Shown here: piece by piece, positions 53,201 through 64,000 of the stretch
Layout: the number at the start of each line of letters is the position of its first letter
How positions within the stretch are numbered: position 1 is the first letter of the stretch
NCBI GenBank assembly: GCA_025667525.1
Contig: CM046879.1
Coordinates: 383,059,039 to 383,123,038, forward strand
Source of the DNA: Glebionis coronaria
Lineage: Eukaryota > Streptophyta > Magnoliopsida > Asterales > Asteraceae
Reading direction: 5' to 3'
DNA: 64,000 nt
Program-made: the position numbers and the translations under genes
The notes under the pieces: generated by a model
The model's database searches: none
What the model saw: the letters and a program-made list of their open reading frames with translations, nothing else
What the model was told of the DNA's origin: nothing

Positions 53201-54299
53201 GACTGCATTTTGTTGTGTAGCATGAGTTGGCAAGTGAAAAGTGTATCCAAGGGCTTGTATCAAGCTTAGGATGTAAGCTGAAATCTCCAACGTTGGATTG
53301 CTGCCACTATTTTGGCAGTTAGCTCAAGCTTGTAGCAGGGGAATCTTGTGTGGGACTCCTTGGTGAAGTAGCATGTGTTTTGGGTGTTGGGATGTGATTA
53401 AGGGATGGTTAATCATCAATTTGGAGGTTTTCATGGCCTAATTACAACACAATTAAAAATACTAATTGTGTTCTTGAGCTGATGAACATAGCTTTTGATC
53501 TGTTTAATGGGTGATTAAGATTTAAATAAGTGTTTAAGGCGCCAAGGATTAAGAAATTAATAAACTTGGTGAGTGGGGTGTGACATGGATGAATGGTGCA
53601 ATGTGATTGGTGGAGAGTGTGAGTGGGACAGGTGTCACCCACTCATTAGTCTATGTATCTTTCTTGTCTAGCCAGCTGTAACCCCTTTCTTTTCAATCTT
53701 GTTTCACTTTGTAAATAATAGCACAAATCCGGATTTCCTTTGTTATCAAACTTTCCATTTTCACACTTTTGCCCCAAAAAGTTTTGTAAAGTAAATTCAG
53801 GGGTATTTCTTGCCATGTTGTGATTCTTGAGGGACTGATTTGGCATTTTCTTGATGGATTATGGTCTTAACTTGTATGATTGGCATTTTGGAGGACTGAA
53901 ATTGCCAAGTCTTCATTTATGAGGGACCATTCTTGCCAAATGTTGAAAGTCAATGGTCCTTTTGGTAATTTTGACAAACTTTAGGGACCAAACTTGTAAT
54001 TATAAAGATACGAGGGTATAAAGTGTCAATTCCTCCATATTGGAGGACCCTTCTTCACAATTCTTCAAGTCTTCAAGGGTTTTCTTGGGAAAATTCTTCA
54101 TTAGGGCTTGGTTCATTGTGCGGCTTTGTTTCCCGTGTTCGTTTTTGTATGATTCTTGTGATCTTTTGTCATTTCTCAATATCCGTACCTAAAATACACA
54201 AGCAACAAACAAAAGCATATATATGGGTATTTTGATGATATTTAATGCATTTTAAGCCCTTTTTGGACGATGAGACTATGTATAAAAGCAGTCTCATCA
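50224..54299 (-). repeat. 3' LTR of element G (D-family)
   Basis: 4076 bp on the minus strand, from TGATGAGACTGCTTTTATAC to the TACATCA terminus, with the same ends as D's LTRs. It lies against GACAT (50219-50223) of E, the presumed duplication whose partner is not in the window. A minus-strand TATATAAA lies at 53095-53102. It is clearly diverged from D and lacks the tRNA-like insertion. It is AT-rich and noncoding, with frequent AAGCTTAT words on the minus strand near 51150-51700. Confidence 0.85.
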
Positions 54300-56132
54300 C
54301 TCCCCCATACTAAACCATTGTCGTGCCCTCACGCAATGCTAGAATAAAGTATCGTAGCATCTCCAAAATTCATTTTTATTCACTTTATTGAATGATAAAC
54401 TAGCTACACTACTACTATTTCTACTACTACTTGCGTTTTAGACATAATGTGTGATGTTCATCGCAAAATGGGACGTTTAGGTTTATAGAATAAGAACACG
54501 TGAATGGTTCGTTAGAAATAATTTCATCGTCCTCGATTTTCACCCCAATTCCATGCCAAGCGTGCAACGAGATCATTGTCATTATAAGTTAGTAATGCTA
54601 ACACTACTCATATGCTCTAATCACGTACTTATCCTCCCAAATTCCTAAGTTGTATCTCTTATATTTTATTTTGTCTTGAATGTTTCACGAGGATACATTG
54701 TTTGACTTATGCGATAATAGAAATTTAGGTCTAAAAATAGAGTCCTAACGGTGTAACCAAGACCATCAAATCAATAACCCCTCCTAATAGACAACGATGT
54801 CAAAAAATTAAGTCAACAAGAAGGATCGATAAACACGGTTTTATAACGGTTTTGAACATGAGACTTATTACCAAGACTTTTATACGCCCCCTAACGGAAG
54901 GGCCTTATTACCTTTGGTTTACCTCCATCTTTTATTCAACTTCGCCATGAAGCTTTTATTATGACTTCGGTCTTGCCTTGCCTTTTATTATCTACCTCAT
55001 TGGTAGTTTTATTTGCCAAAGACATATATCCTCACGCTAAGGCGAATTTTGGATCTTTAAAGCTTCGAAGATTAAGGCTTGATTCACTTTCAATTTTGCA
55101 TAGATTTTTCGGCCTTGTGGGGCTTCAAATTGTTTGCTTGATTTAGGTGAGCACTTGAAATCTTATTATTGAGTGAAGCTTTCGATTATTAGGGTGCCAA
55201 TACTTCAAAACCGTGACGCTGGCGATACCTTAATGTTTTCCAAATTTAACTACACGGAAGCTACTAGAAAAGACTAGAAACCCAACAATCCCAACTAAAC
55301 CGCTAAGTCAATATTTATTAAGCAAAAAATATTTACATGCGAAGGGAGAATAAGCAAACAACGAGAACACATGAGTTTTTGAAAGAATACGAGTACTCTA
55401 CGTTTAGCATAGTAACTTATAATTAACCCTATCATTTCTCGTCCTCATTTAAGAGACTTAGCCTAATGTGAAGTTAAGGAATCAAAGCTAAGTGCTCAAC
55501 ACGCACGGTCGAGTCAAAAATTACTTTTATTCTCGCCATCAGAAAACCTACATTCGTGTCTTCAAACACTTATAAAACATGAGAAAAATTTTAAAATTTG
55601 GCCATTTTTAGCCTTATTTTGCAACAAAACGATAAACAAAAATATAAACTTTGGAAAGCGTTAAGGTTTGTCAAGGCAAGTATCTATTCACCCCCCCCCC
55701 CATACTAAAGTTAAACATTGTCCTCAATGTTTCGAGTCTAGGGGTGCAAACTCCCCCATACTAGAGACGTAGTCGAATGCCTAATCTAACATGAAAAGGG
55801 TGTAACCGTTAAATTTAAAGTCGTTTATGAAGTGTGCTATAAACCTAAGGTTAGAACATCAAAGGATATATCATGGATATTGAGAAATTCTTCAAAACAA
55901 ACGATCGAGTGCTCCCATAAAACGAACACGAGAGGCTCCAATCGTGAAGATCATGATCATCTAATAACAACAATTCATAAACAACCACGGAACAAAGGTT
56001 GGAAGGGCATAAATCCCCACACGTTACTACATTAGAAAGCGATAATATGTACATAGGATAAGCATAGGACTCCCCCACGAGGCACCTCGTTTTTGATTAC
56101 CGAGTCATGAGCATGACTCGATCCCCTCAATA
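54300..56132 (-). other. 3' untranslated region of G
   Basis: Starting from the LTR on the minus strand, it has the polypurine tract (54300-54313, AGTATGGGGGAG). An AT-rich body collinear with D's 3' UTR follows. A polypurine-like tract with 11 consecutive C on the plus strand is at 55691-55701. The hairpin AAACATTGTCCTCAATGTTT is at 55713-55732. Another tract is at 55751-55764, and the post-stop block at 56064-56124. No gene is supported. Confidence 0.75.
56064..56124 (-). ncRNA. Post-stop three-hairpin block (G copy)
   Basis: CGAGTC and GACTCG (56101-56120) enclose a loop that on the minus strand reads atgctcat. GAGGTGCCTC lies at 56079-56088 on the minus strand, as in D. Confidence 0.6.
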
Positions 56133-56185
56133 CTAATTATCATTAGGGAAGGTGACTTGGTCTAGGTAGTTCAAGGATGGAACTT
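56133..56185 (-). pseudogene. Last codons of the G pol
   Basis: The minus strand reads [16 protein letters not shown] and stop, matching the end of D's integrase. Everything upstream is displaced by H. AACTT at 56181-56185 is the presumed duplication for H. Confidence 0.75.
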
Positions 56186-59178
56186 TGTAACACCCCATTT
56201 TGGAAATGGAAATGTCACATGCAATTATGGCGTGTCATCAAAGCATACAAGGAAAAATGTCTAAACATTACTTGACCATAAAAGGGAAAATACCGGAATC
56301 AAACATCGATAGTCCAAATGTAAAGATCATCACACACAAACATAGTATAATAAAGGAAAGGACTAAACAATGTCCATAGCAAATGTATCATAAGAAAGGA
56401 AATGCATAAAGTAAAGAAGGCTAGACAGCTTCCAGTCCATATGCACGTACTCTTAGTGTCTACGAGCGTCCCTGAATACCTGCCGTTTTGGGAACATAGA
56501 AAAGGAAAACGGCTGAGCAAATATGCTCAGTGCACGAATGTACAATAAAGCATGAATAGGATAAGCATATAACATATAATAGCGGAAGAAAACTAAGTCC
56601 CGAGTAACCTGGTTAACTTTTGATAAAACTGGTTTTATAGTTTGAAAAGTCTTATGTTTATCTTGTAAAAATTGTTTATCATATTTTACCATTAGCCAAT
56701 ATAGGTCATGAAAATCCACCGTGCATGAATACTTGGAGGGGTGACCTCATCATGCAAATTGGAGGGGCTGCCTCTAGTTAAATATACTAGTTTTTGGGTA
56801 GGAGGGATCAACTCCTTGTGAAGGATGCAAGGCACACACCACATTCACCATGAAATCCTGACTGAAAACATGTAACTAGGATGCACCCATACGCCCCACA
56901 TGATAAATATAATATAAATGGCCAAAAGCTGAAAGGGACGCCACGAGCAATCACTCCGCCGTGGTGAAGTCATAACATCAGTGCCTCTAATGTTATGGTT
57001 ATGGTACCTCCATAACTAGGTGAAACTGGTCATGCATGTATATGGCTATAGGTATTCTTAATTAAACATAAGCAAATCAAACACGTAACTTATACTACGG
57101 GAAAACATTTGGCTGCATACGGGGAATCCTAATAAGGAAAGAATGTCCATACTAAAAGGACGGGAATCCGTACCTTATTTCCAGTGAACGAAGAAGATGA
57201 ACTGGGAGAAATCCTACTTCCGTATCACTAATGCTACATAAATACATACATGAATAAGTATCTGCTTACTAAATACGTAGCTGGTTTTATGTCATGTCTT
57301 AGCTTATTTTACGTGTTCTTACCATGTTTTACAGTTTTAAAGCCTTAAACCGTGTTTATCTTATTTCTGTTTAATTTGATTAAGTATTTCTGGTATTTCA
57401 GGTATTATTATACTTACTGTGTAATAATAAGTAACTTTCTAAAAATAGTAGGTTTCCTAAAATAGAAAGTTTCCACAAATAGAAAGTTCTCAAAAATAGA
57501 AAGTTTCTAAAAATAGAAAGTTTCCAAAAATAGAAATTTACCAAAAATAGAAAGTTTCCAAAAATAGAAAGTTTCCAAAAATAGAATTACTGCTTAAAAT
57601 AGATAAGTTTCTAAAAATAGAAAGTTTCCATAAATAGATCAGCTGCCTTAATTAAATAAGTTTCCATAAATAGATTTGCTGCCTGAAATAAATAAGTTTC
57701 TAAAAATAGAAGGTTTCCATAAATAGATTAGCTGCCTTATTTAACTAAGTTTCTAAAAATAGAAAGTTTCCATAATTAGAAATAAGCTGGTTAAATAAGC
57801 TAAATATATAAGCCTAAGTGTTTTCATGATTATTTTCTAAGTCATGTGATATAATGTATAGTTTAGTAATTATTTCATGTAATTAAACTAAACTATAGGT
57901 TAAAATATTTAATTAAAGTATAACATGTTTTTAATTAAATAAAGTTAAATACTTACGTTAAAACATGTATTATTATTTATTAATAATATAACCTAAGTCA
58001 TGTAAATTAATTAATTATAACCATGGTTTTTAAATAATTATTATAAGTCTAAAATATAAAAATACTTAGGTTAATTAATTTCATGATTATTAATAATGAA
58101 AATAACCTAAGTCACGTTATTAAATTAATCATGTCATTTTATTAATTTAATTTTAACATAAGATCATAAAACATAAAAAAACTAAACATACACCATGAAC
58201 CGGATCTAGCCTAAAAACCATGAACCGGACATGAATTCAACACCGTACCCCGAACCAAATCGGGGTACCCCCTTGTCTTGATGCTTCCGTGGGACCCACA
58301 CCAACCAACCGGGACCATATGGTCTCGGTGGTGGTCGGATGGCCAAACCGAAACCCCCCCCCCCTTGGGTTCGGTGTAGGCTGCGGCCAAAACAAACACC
58401 CCTTAAAACATTACTTTTGATTTTATTAAATCCCAATTCATGTTAGATCCATGATTTTAATTAGGTTTTTATAAAAACATAACATGTTCTTAATTTATAA
58501 AAGACCAAATCAAAAGAAAAAGGTTTAAAAAGGATTTACCGAATGCATGGATCAAAAGGACGAAGAACAAACACGATCACCAACTAGAATTCCAAGATCC
58601 AAGATCAACAAACACCCCCTTGTGGTGTTTTAAGGGTGGCGGCCAAAAAAAAGAAGAAGAGAGGAGGGTTTTAGGTTTTTGTTAAAAATCTTCTGTAAAG
58701 TGATTTTGAGTAGTGTAAAAATCCCTTAACCCCCTTTAGTAAAAATTACAAATGCGCTTGGCCCATTTGCTCCTTGTAGCCGCGGGTAGGGGGCCCCACA
58801 TGGGGTACCCGTACCTTTTTTCGTGTCTCGACGTTTAGTTATTCGTTCATGATTATTTGTGTTCGCGTTTTATGTGTTCTCGTTACGTAATTATCGTGAT
58901 CTAATATATTTAATTACGCTCGTAATAGATATATATACGTAATTAATAATAGTTCGTGTTTTAATTACGTTCATGATTTCATGATCGCATGTTCGTGATT
59001 AATTATTGTCAAATAGTTATTACGTGCTCGTGCGTAGTAAATACTTATCGTGTTCTAACACGTACGTAATACGTAAAATCCTAACACGTAATCGTAGTCA
59101 TGCTATATTAGGAAAGTTTTAATCTAGTACGTACGATCTTAAGGGTACTATTCATGGTAAAAGCATGCGGGTTTTACA
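56186..59178 (-). repeat. 3' LTR of H
   Basis: 2993 bp on the minus strand, from TGTAAAACCCGCATGC to GGGGTGTTACA. It contains a tandem AAAAATAGAAAGTTTCC array (57430-57785). The AT-rich block 57780-58200 is dominated by ATTAAT and ATAATTA words. The block 58850-59130 is rich in CGTAATTA and ACGTA words. No gene seen. Confidence 0.85.
57430..57785. repeat. 17-bp tandem array in the H LTR
   Basis: About fifteen imperfect copies of AAAAATAGAAAGTTTCC. Some are extended by ATAAATAGATTAGCTGCC-type units, giving a higher-order pattern toward the right end. Confidence 0.85.
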
Positions 59179-59255
59179 ACTCTTCCCCCCTAAAAAGAAT
59201 AATTCGTCCCCGAATTATAGATAAAGTAAACTGGAAAAGAATAACATACCCGAAT

Positions 59256-62200
59256 TCAAAATATAAAATGAGGGTAAGAAGCCCGGATAGACTTCTCTGT
59301 TTCCCAAGTGGCTTCCTGCTCGGTATGATCCCTCCATAAGATTTTGACGAATGGAATCGTCTTCTTTCTCATGACTCGTTCTTTTCTGTCAAGAACTCGT
59401 TCAGGTTCTTCTATAAAAGTGAGATCTTCACGTATCTGTTCCAGTGGATACTGAACCATGTGAAGGGGATGATACTGGTACCCTCTGAGTAAGGACACAT
59501 GAAACACATGGTGCACATGCGAAAGCTACGAAGGTAACGCCAATCTGTAAGGTACTTCACCGACTCGTTCAATGATATCAAACGGTCCGATGAAACGAGG
59601 ATTGAGCTTCCCTTTAATCCCTAAGCGTCTAACACCACGTGCCGGCGAAACCTTAAGGAAGACGTGATCTCCTACGTTAAAATGTATATCCCTATGATGC
59701 TTATCGGCTTACTCTTCTGACGTGACCGTGCCTCCTGAATTTTCTGCTTAGCTACTGCGATCTTCTCATTGGTCATCTCTATGATTTCCGGTCCTTCAAG
59801 TGTTTGCTCACCAACCTGATCCCAGCAGATTGGGGCGCGACACTTTCTGCCATACAACATCTCAAAAGGAGCACACTTGATACTTGCGTGCCAACTGTTG
59901 TTGTATGCAAACTCCACCAAACAGATCTAATCGTCCCAATCACCCGTCCATTCCAACGCATATGACCTCAACATATCTTCCAAGTCTGAATGGTTCGCTC
60001 AGACTGTCCGTCCGTTTGAGGATGAAAAGTCGTGCTAAGCTTAAGTTGTGTACCCCAAGCTTTCTGCAGACTCTTCCAAAAGCACGAAGTGAATCGAGGA
60101 TCTCTGTCCGAGACGATGCTGGATGGTGCACCATGGAGTCTCATGATCTCTCTTCTGTACGTATCTGCGAGTTTACTTACCGGATCTTCCTTGCGGATCG
60201 GTAAGAAATGAGATGATTTGGTAAGTCGATCTACGATAACCCAAATTGCATCGTGCTTCCTCTTGGTAGGCAGAAGACCAGTAACAAAATCCATGGTGAT
60301 TTTGTCCTACTTCCACTCTGGAATGTCTAACGGTTGAAGGAGACCGCCAGATCGCTGATGCTCGATCTTAACCTGCTGGCAGGTAAGACATTTGGAGACG
60401 TAAGTGGCCACATCCTGTTTCATACCACTCCACCAAAAGTACTGCTCGATGTCATGGTACATCTTAGTCGAACCAGGATGTATAGAGAATGGGGATCTAT
60501 GATATTCAGCTAACAAAGCTTCCCGGAGTTCTTGGTCATCAGGAACACAAAGTCTCGTGCCCTGCCATACGATACCATCTTCATCTACTCTGAGTTCTGT
60601 CTGCTTCTCCAAATTCTGTACTATCGCCCAGATTTATCCGTCATCCTTCTGAGCTTCCTTGATCTTAGATAGTAACTCGGGTTCTACTCTAAGATTAGCC
60701 CAGTAACCATGCTGTCCACGTACCATGATCTCGATGTCTAGTCGCTCCAAGTCTCTTATGATTTCCTCTTCGATTTTAATGTCGTTGATCATTCCGGACT
60801 TCCTGCTAAGAGCATCTGCTACTACATTTCTCTTTCCGGGATGATACTGTAGATTAATGTCATAATCCTTCAACAGCTCTAACCATCTCCTCTGCCTCAT
60901 GTTCAATTCACGTTGAGTGAAGATATACTTCAAGCTCTTGTGGTCCGTGAAAATGTCAGATGATTCTCCATACAAGTAGTGCCTCCATATCTTCAATGCA
61001 AACACAACAGCTGCAAGTTCCAGGTCATGCGTGGGGTAATTTTCCTCATAAGGCTTAAGCTTTCGTGAAGCGTACGCGATCACTTTCCCATGTTGCATGA
61101 GAACACAGCCAAGTCCCTTCCCCGATGCATCGTTGTATATTTGAAATCCACCCGGACCAGATGGTAGAGTAAGAATAGGTGCAGATACTAGCTTCTGCTT
61201 CAGGTCTTCAAAGCTCTTCTCTCGATCTTCAGTCCAGACGAATTTCTCCTCTTTCCGCATCAGTTTGGTCAATGGTAGTGCTAGGCGGGAAAAGTTCTCC
61301 ACGAACCTATGGTAATAGCCAGCTAAGCCTAAGAAACTGTGGACTTCCGTCGTTGATGTCGGCCTTGTCCACTTGGTAATGGCCTCAACCTTCGCTGGAT
61401 CCATAGTGATTCCTTCTGCTGATACAATGTGACCTAAGAATGCCACCTTGTCTAGCCAGAACTCACACTTGGAGAATTTAGCATACAGCGGCTTCTGGCG
61501 AAGAATCTGTAGTACTGTACGAAGATGGTCTTGGTGTTCCTCTTTGGACTTTGAAAAAATCAGGATGTCATCGATGAAGACAATGACGAACTTGTCCAAA
61601 AATTCATGGAAGATTCTGTTCATCAAATCCATGAACACTACTGGAGCATTTGTCAGGCCAAATGGCATAACTACAAACTCGTAGTGGCCATAACGGGTAT
61701 GAAAGGCAGTCTTAGCGATGTCCTACACCTTGACCCGTAATTGATGATAGCCTGACCTAAGATCAATCTTGGAAAAGTGTTTGGCCCCTTGGAGTTGGTC
61801 AAACAGATCGTAAATGCGTGGCAGTGGATATCTATTCCGAATGGTAATCTTGTTGAGCTCGCGATAGTCTATGCAAAGACGCATACTGCCGTCCTTCTTC
61901 TTAACAAACAAGACCGGTGCGCCCCATGGAGATGCGCTCGGTCGAATAAAACCTCGTTCAAGAAGTTCTTGCAGTTGATCCTTCAGCTCCTTCAGCTCTA
62001 TGGGAGCCATGCGATAAGGAGCCTTGGAGATTGGTTCAGCTCCTGGAATAAGCTCGATACTAAATTCCACTTCTCGTGCAGGTGGTATGCCCGAAAGTTC
62101 TGCTGGAAAAACATCTTGGAATTCCGACACTATAGGTTGATCCTGAATTGATGGAGATTCAGCATCCATGTCGTGAACCGTAGCTAGATAACCCTCGCAG

Positions 62201-62753
62201 CCATGTGACAGTAGTGCACGCGCTTGTAGGGTAGATATGATTTGTACAGACCGTCCGGGTATGAAACCATTATGAATGTACTCTGGTACATTAACATCAC
62301 CGAAGATAACTCGATATGAATGGCTATGGTAGCATGATGCTTGGATAGCCAATCCTTGCCCAAAATCATGTCGAAGTCATTCATGTCCAGCGGAAGTGCG
62401 TCAACAGATCGAACCTTATCGTCAAATTCTAGAGGAAGACTCTTGTATACATGGGTGATTAATACAGAGTCCCTCAAGGGCGTGGAAATAGTAAGCCTAT
62501 TTTCTAGTGGCATAGGGAGCGTCCTAATGTTCTTAGCATAAGCAGTAGAAATAACCGAGTGAGTAGCACCCATATCGAAAAGAACATATGCAGCTTGACC
62601 ATACATATACAAATTTCCAGTGATGGTACCTGTAGACTTGTTGGCCTGGTCTCGAGATGTCGTGTAGACACGCCCTGTAGTAGGAGGCGGCTTGGTAACA
62701 GCATGTCCCGATGTACCCTCCATCTCGCCCTTACGGCAATTCTACATAATATG
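59256..62753 (-). pseudogene. Protease, reverse transcriptase, RNase H, integrase and chromodomain of H, broken
   Basis: On the minus strand the protease has VLFDMGATHSVIS. Reverse transcriptase has [19 protein letters not shown] and FIDDIL, and RNase H has [10 protein letters not shown] and [10 protein letters not shown]. Integrase has its zinc site (HPGSTKMYHD...CLTCQQVK), MDFVTGLLP, VSDRDPRFTS and TDGQSERT. The end, HVFHVSLLRGYQ...KILWRDHTEQEATWE, is chromodomain-like. Breaks are a frame change near 62320, a TAG at 61723-61725, a TAA at 60634-60636, a TAG at 60307-60309, a one-base loss near 59965, a further stop and frame change near 59922 and 59700, and a TAG near 59525. The product cannot be made. 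Confidence 0.85.
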
Positions 62754-62878
62754 GCCAGGAAGACCACACTTGAAGCACGCGTCAGTATTACGGCGACATG
62801 GTCCTGGGTGCCTACGATGGCAAGTAGAGCAAAGAGGATGAGTGAATCCTCCAGAAGGTGCTCTGGCTGGCTAGGAAC

Positions 62879-62951
62879 CTAATAAAACATTTTACATAAG
62901 ACACGATAATTAGGTACAAAGGACAAAGCGGATAATCGTAAGATTGAATAC
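62879..62951 (-). other. Candidate intron 3 in H gag
   Basis: 73 bp on the minus strand, from ATCACTG|GTATTCAATC to TTTTATTAG|GTTCC, with a CTAAT word that could be a branch point. Joining keeps the frame into the Cys-rich part, with one TAG two codons after the junction. Confidence 0.5.
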
Positions 62952-63031
62952 CAGTGATAGCTGGAAGGCTAGGCTGCGAACCTCTCTGGTTCTGGTCCCT
63001 ACCGTTTCCATGGTTCCTGGTAGAAGTTTTG

Positions 63032-63092
63032 CTAAAGTGTCAGAATATGAGTTATAACATGAAATCATAAGGAAATGCTTAAGTATTAGGAC
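63032..63092 (-). other. Candidate intron 2 in H gag
   Basis: 61 bp on the minus strand, from AACAG|GTCCTAATAC to GACACTTTAG|CAAAAC. Joining keeps the frame (Asn-Ser-Lys-Thr). The donor GTCCTA is weak and the length is near the plant minimum. Confidence 0.45.
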
Positions 63093-63242
63093 CTGTTGCT
63101 GTTGGAGTGCCCAACGTTGTTACGGTAATTATCATTACCGCCACGCCTATCCGTAGCAGAACGGTCGTTAGTCTGACCGTTTCCCTTGGGCTGATGAGGT
63201 TGCTGCTGAGTAGTCGGCTGAGACCGGTCCCCAGTTTTCTGC

Positions 63243-63325
63243 CTGGAAGATACATTTAAAGAGATGAATAATTGACATATGTGGAAAGTATACGGGTTGA
63301 TCACCGCTTGAATACGAATGTTTAC
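63243..63325 (-). other. Candidate intron 1 in H gag
   Basis: 83 bp on the minus strand, from GAG|GTAAACATTC to TGTATCTTCCAG|GCAG. The bordering codons join in frame (Lys-Arg-Gln-Lys). The segment is AT-rich with stops in the gag frame, while both flanks are richer in C and G. Confidence 0.55.
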
Positions 63326-64000
63326 CTCTTTTCGGGTCTTTCAGCTTCCCCGAACTCATCTCTCTCCTGCAGCATCTCCAGCTTACGTGCTGCATCGACC
63401 ACTTGTGCTACAGTGTTGAACGTAGCACACACCAGATTGTTTGCGACCGATGTGCGAAGAGCCCATCTAAAATGATGTGCCTGCTCTTCAGGATTATCTG
63501 CTACCACACCAAGGAAACCAACTAAGCGAAGAAAGCGCTGCATAAACTCGTTGCTATTCTCCCCAGCTCTCTGTCGGATCCCATGGTACTCTCTCTTGAG
63601 CTTGTCCTGCTCAGCCTTGGGAAAGAACTGCTCCATCACCCTGTCCTTGAACTGAGCCCAAGTCAAACCAGCAACCCACTCGTCACCACCTTCCGACTGC
63701 ATCAGTGCTAACCACCAGTTAAGTACATGGCCTTCGAACCGATAGCATGCCAACCTCACCTTGTATGCGGGGTCATAGCCCATAGCATTGAAAATCTTCT
63801 CGATGTGAGCCAACCAGCTCTCAGCATCGCTGGGGCTATCTGTCTTCTCAAAAGCTCGAGGGCGGAGCTTGTTGAATCTCTCCAGCCATACTACTAATGT
63901 CACTGGAGGAGGAGGAGGAGGTGCCTGATTATGCTGCTGATTATTGGCAGCTTGAACTTGAGCCCTGATGTCATTCCTCAGTTGAGGAAGCAAATCTTGC

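Larger units (their letters stand above)
56186..64000 (-). mobile_element. Element H: Tekay/Del-like chromovirus, decayed, 5' end outside the window
   Basis: Minus-strand Ty3 element: 3' LTR 56186-59178, polypurine tract 59179-59192 (TAGGGGGGAAGAGT), integrase with a chromodomain-like end, RNase H, reverse transcriptase, protease and gag. Its 5' LTR lies past base 64000. Many stops and frame changes show it is old, although it sits inside G. The chromodomain and RT motifs place it in the chromovirus branch. Tekay/Del is my best guess. Confidence 0.85.
62754..64000 (-). pseudogene. gag of H with three intron-like interruptions, start outside the window
   Basis: The minus strand reads a retrotransposon gag domain (RPRAFEKTDSPSDAESWLAHIEKIF... 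to LEMLQERDEFGEAERPEKR). A Gln/Asn-rich linker follows, then a first Cys-rich part (CSTCHRRHPGPC) and a zinc knuckle CFKCGLPGH. A stop falls inside the knuckle at about 62752-62754. Between these blocks lie three AT-rich segments with GT at one end and AG at the other (63325-63243, 63092-63032, 62951-62879). Leaving them out joins the blocks in one frame, apart from one TAG just after the third. The frame is open to the right window edge. Confidence 0.8.

Noticed and set aside
58206..58436. Gly/Pro-rich 76-codon frame in the H LTR
   Set aside because: It overlaps C and G runs in an LTR with no promoter or family support. Two frames overlap there, typical of chance.
1..64000. Host gene or gene fragment captured between elements
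   Set aside because: Every interval I could place belongs to an LTR, leader, gag-pol or 3' UTR of a named element.

Overview
This window contains no recognisable host gene. Nearly every stretch can be assigned to plant LTR retrotransposons nested inside one another. Several signs point to plant heterochromatin: primer binding sites matching tRNA-Asp (TGGCGCCGCTGCCGG) and initiator tRNA-Met, Athila-type Ty3 gag-pol proteins, a chromodomain Ty3 element, a Ty1/copia gag, and 5-bp target duplications. The gag proteins (MRTRS..., MEELCQPTM...GGPIAP) and the copia gag resemble families I know from Asteraceae (daisy family). That placement is inference from memory, not a search result.

Layout, outermost to innermost. 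A1 (1-900, minus) is a decayed copia integrase. A2 (from 901, plus) is a copia element with a 911-bp 5' LTR, an iMet PBS and a broken gag. A2 is cut by S1 (3481-5268, minus), a solo LTR with a GTAAA duplication, and by E (from 5892, plus), an Athila-like element with a tandem LTR-internal-LTR-internal layout. E's first LTR is split by F (6353-40849, minus; duplication TTAGT). F's 5' LTR is split by D (13905-40575, plus), a pol-bearing Athila-like element. D's 5' LTR is split by C (15887-25273, plus; duplication AACAC). E's second copy is stopped inside reverse transcriptase by G (from 50224, minus; an LTR of D's family plus its 3' UTR). G is in turn stopped by H (56186 to beyond 64000, minus), a decayed Tekay/Del-like chromovirus.

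C is the best preserved element. Its two LTRs are both 1960 bp, differ at about 11 sites by eye, and flank one open 1065-codon gag-protease frame. C has no reverse transcriptase, RNase H or integrase. After protease it has an acidic linker and a C-terminal domain with a hydrophobic segment, and F carries the same layout. C and F therefore look like one non-autonomous family that would need enzymes in trans. E shares their gag, PBS and polypurine tract and is the obvious kind of helper. D keeps a 1045-codon open frame covering reverse transcriptase, RNase H and integrase, but three in-frame stops break its full polyprotein.

The least expected signals are structural and lie outside the coding regions. 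A three-hairpin block follows the stop codon in C, D, E, F and G, with stems kept while sequences change. A hairpin plus polypurine-tract module is repeated upstream of the true polypurine tract, and its sequence matches each family's own tract. Hairpins with family-specific stems sit at the LTR 5' ends. LTRs carry arrays of short TTCCGA-core repeats. H's gag is interrupted by three short, phase-consistent GT-AG segments that look like introns.
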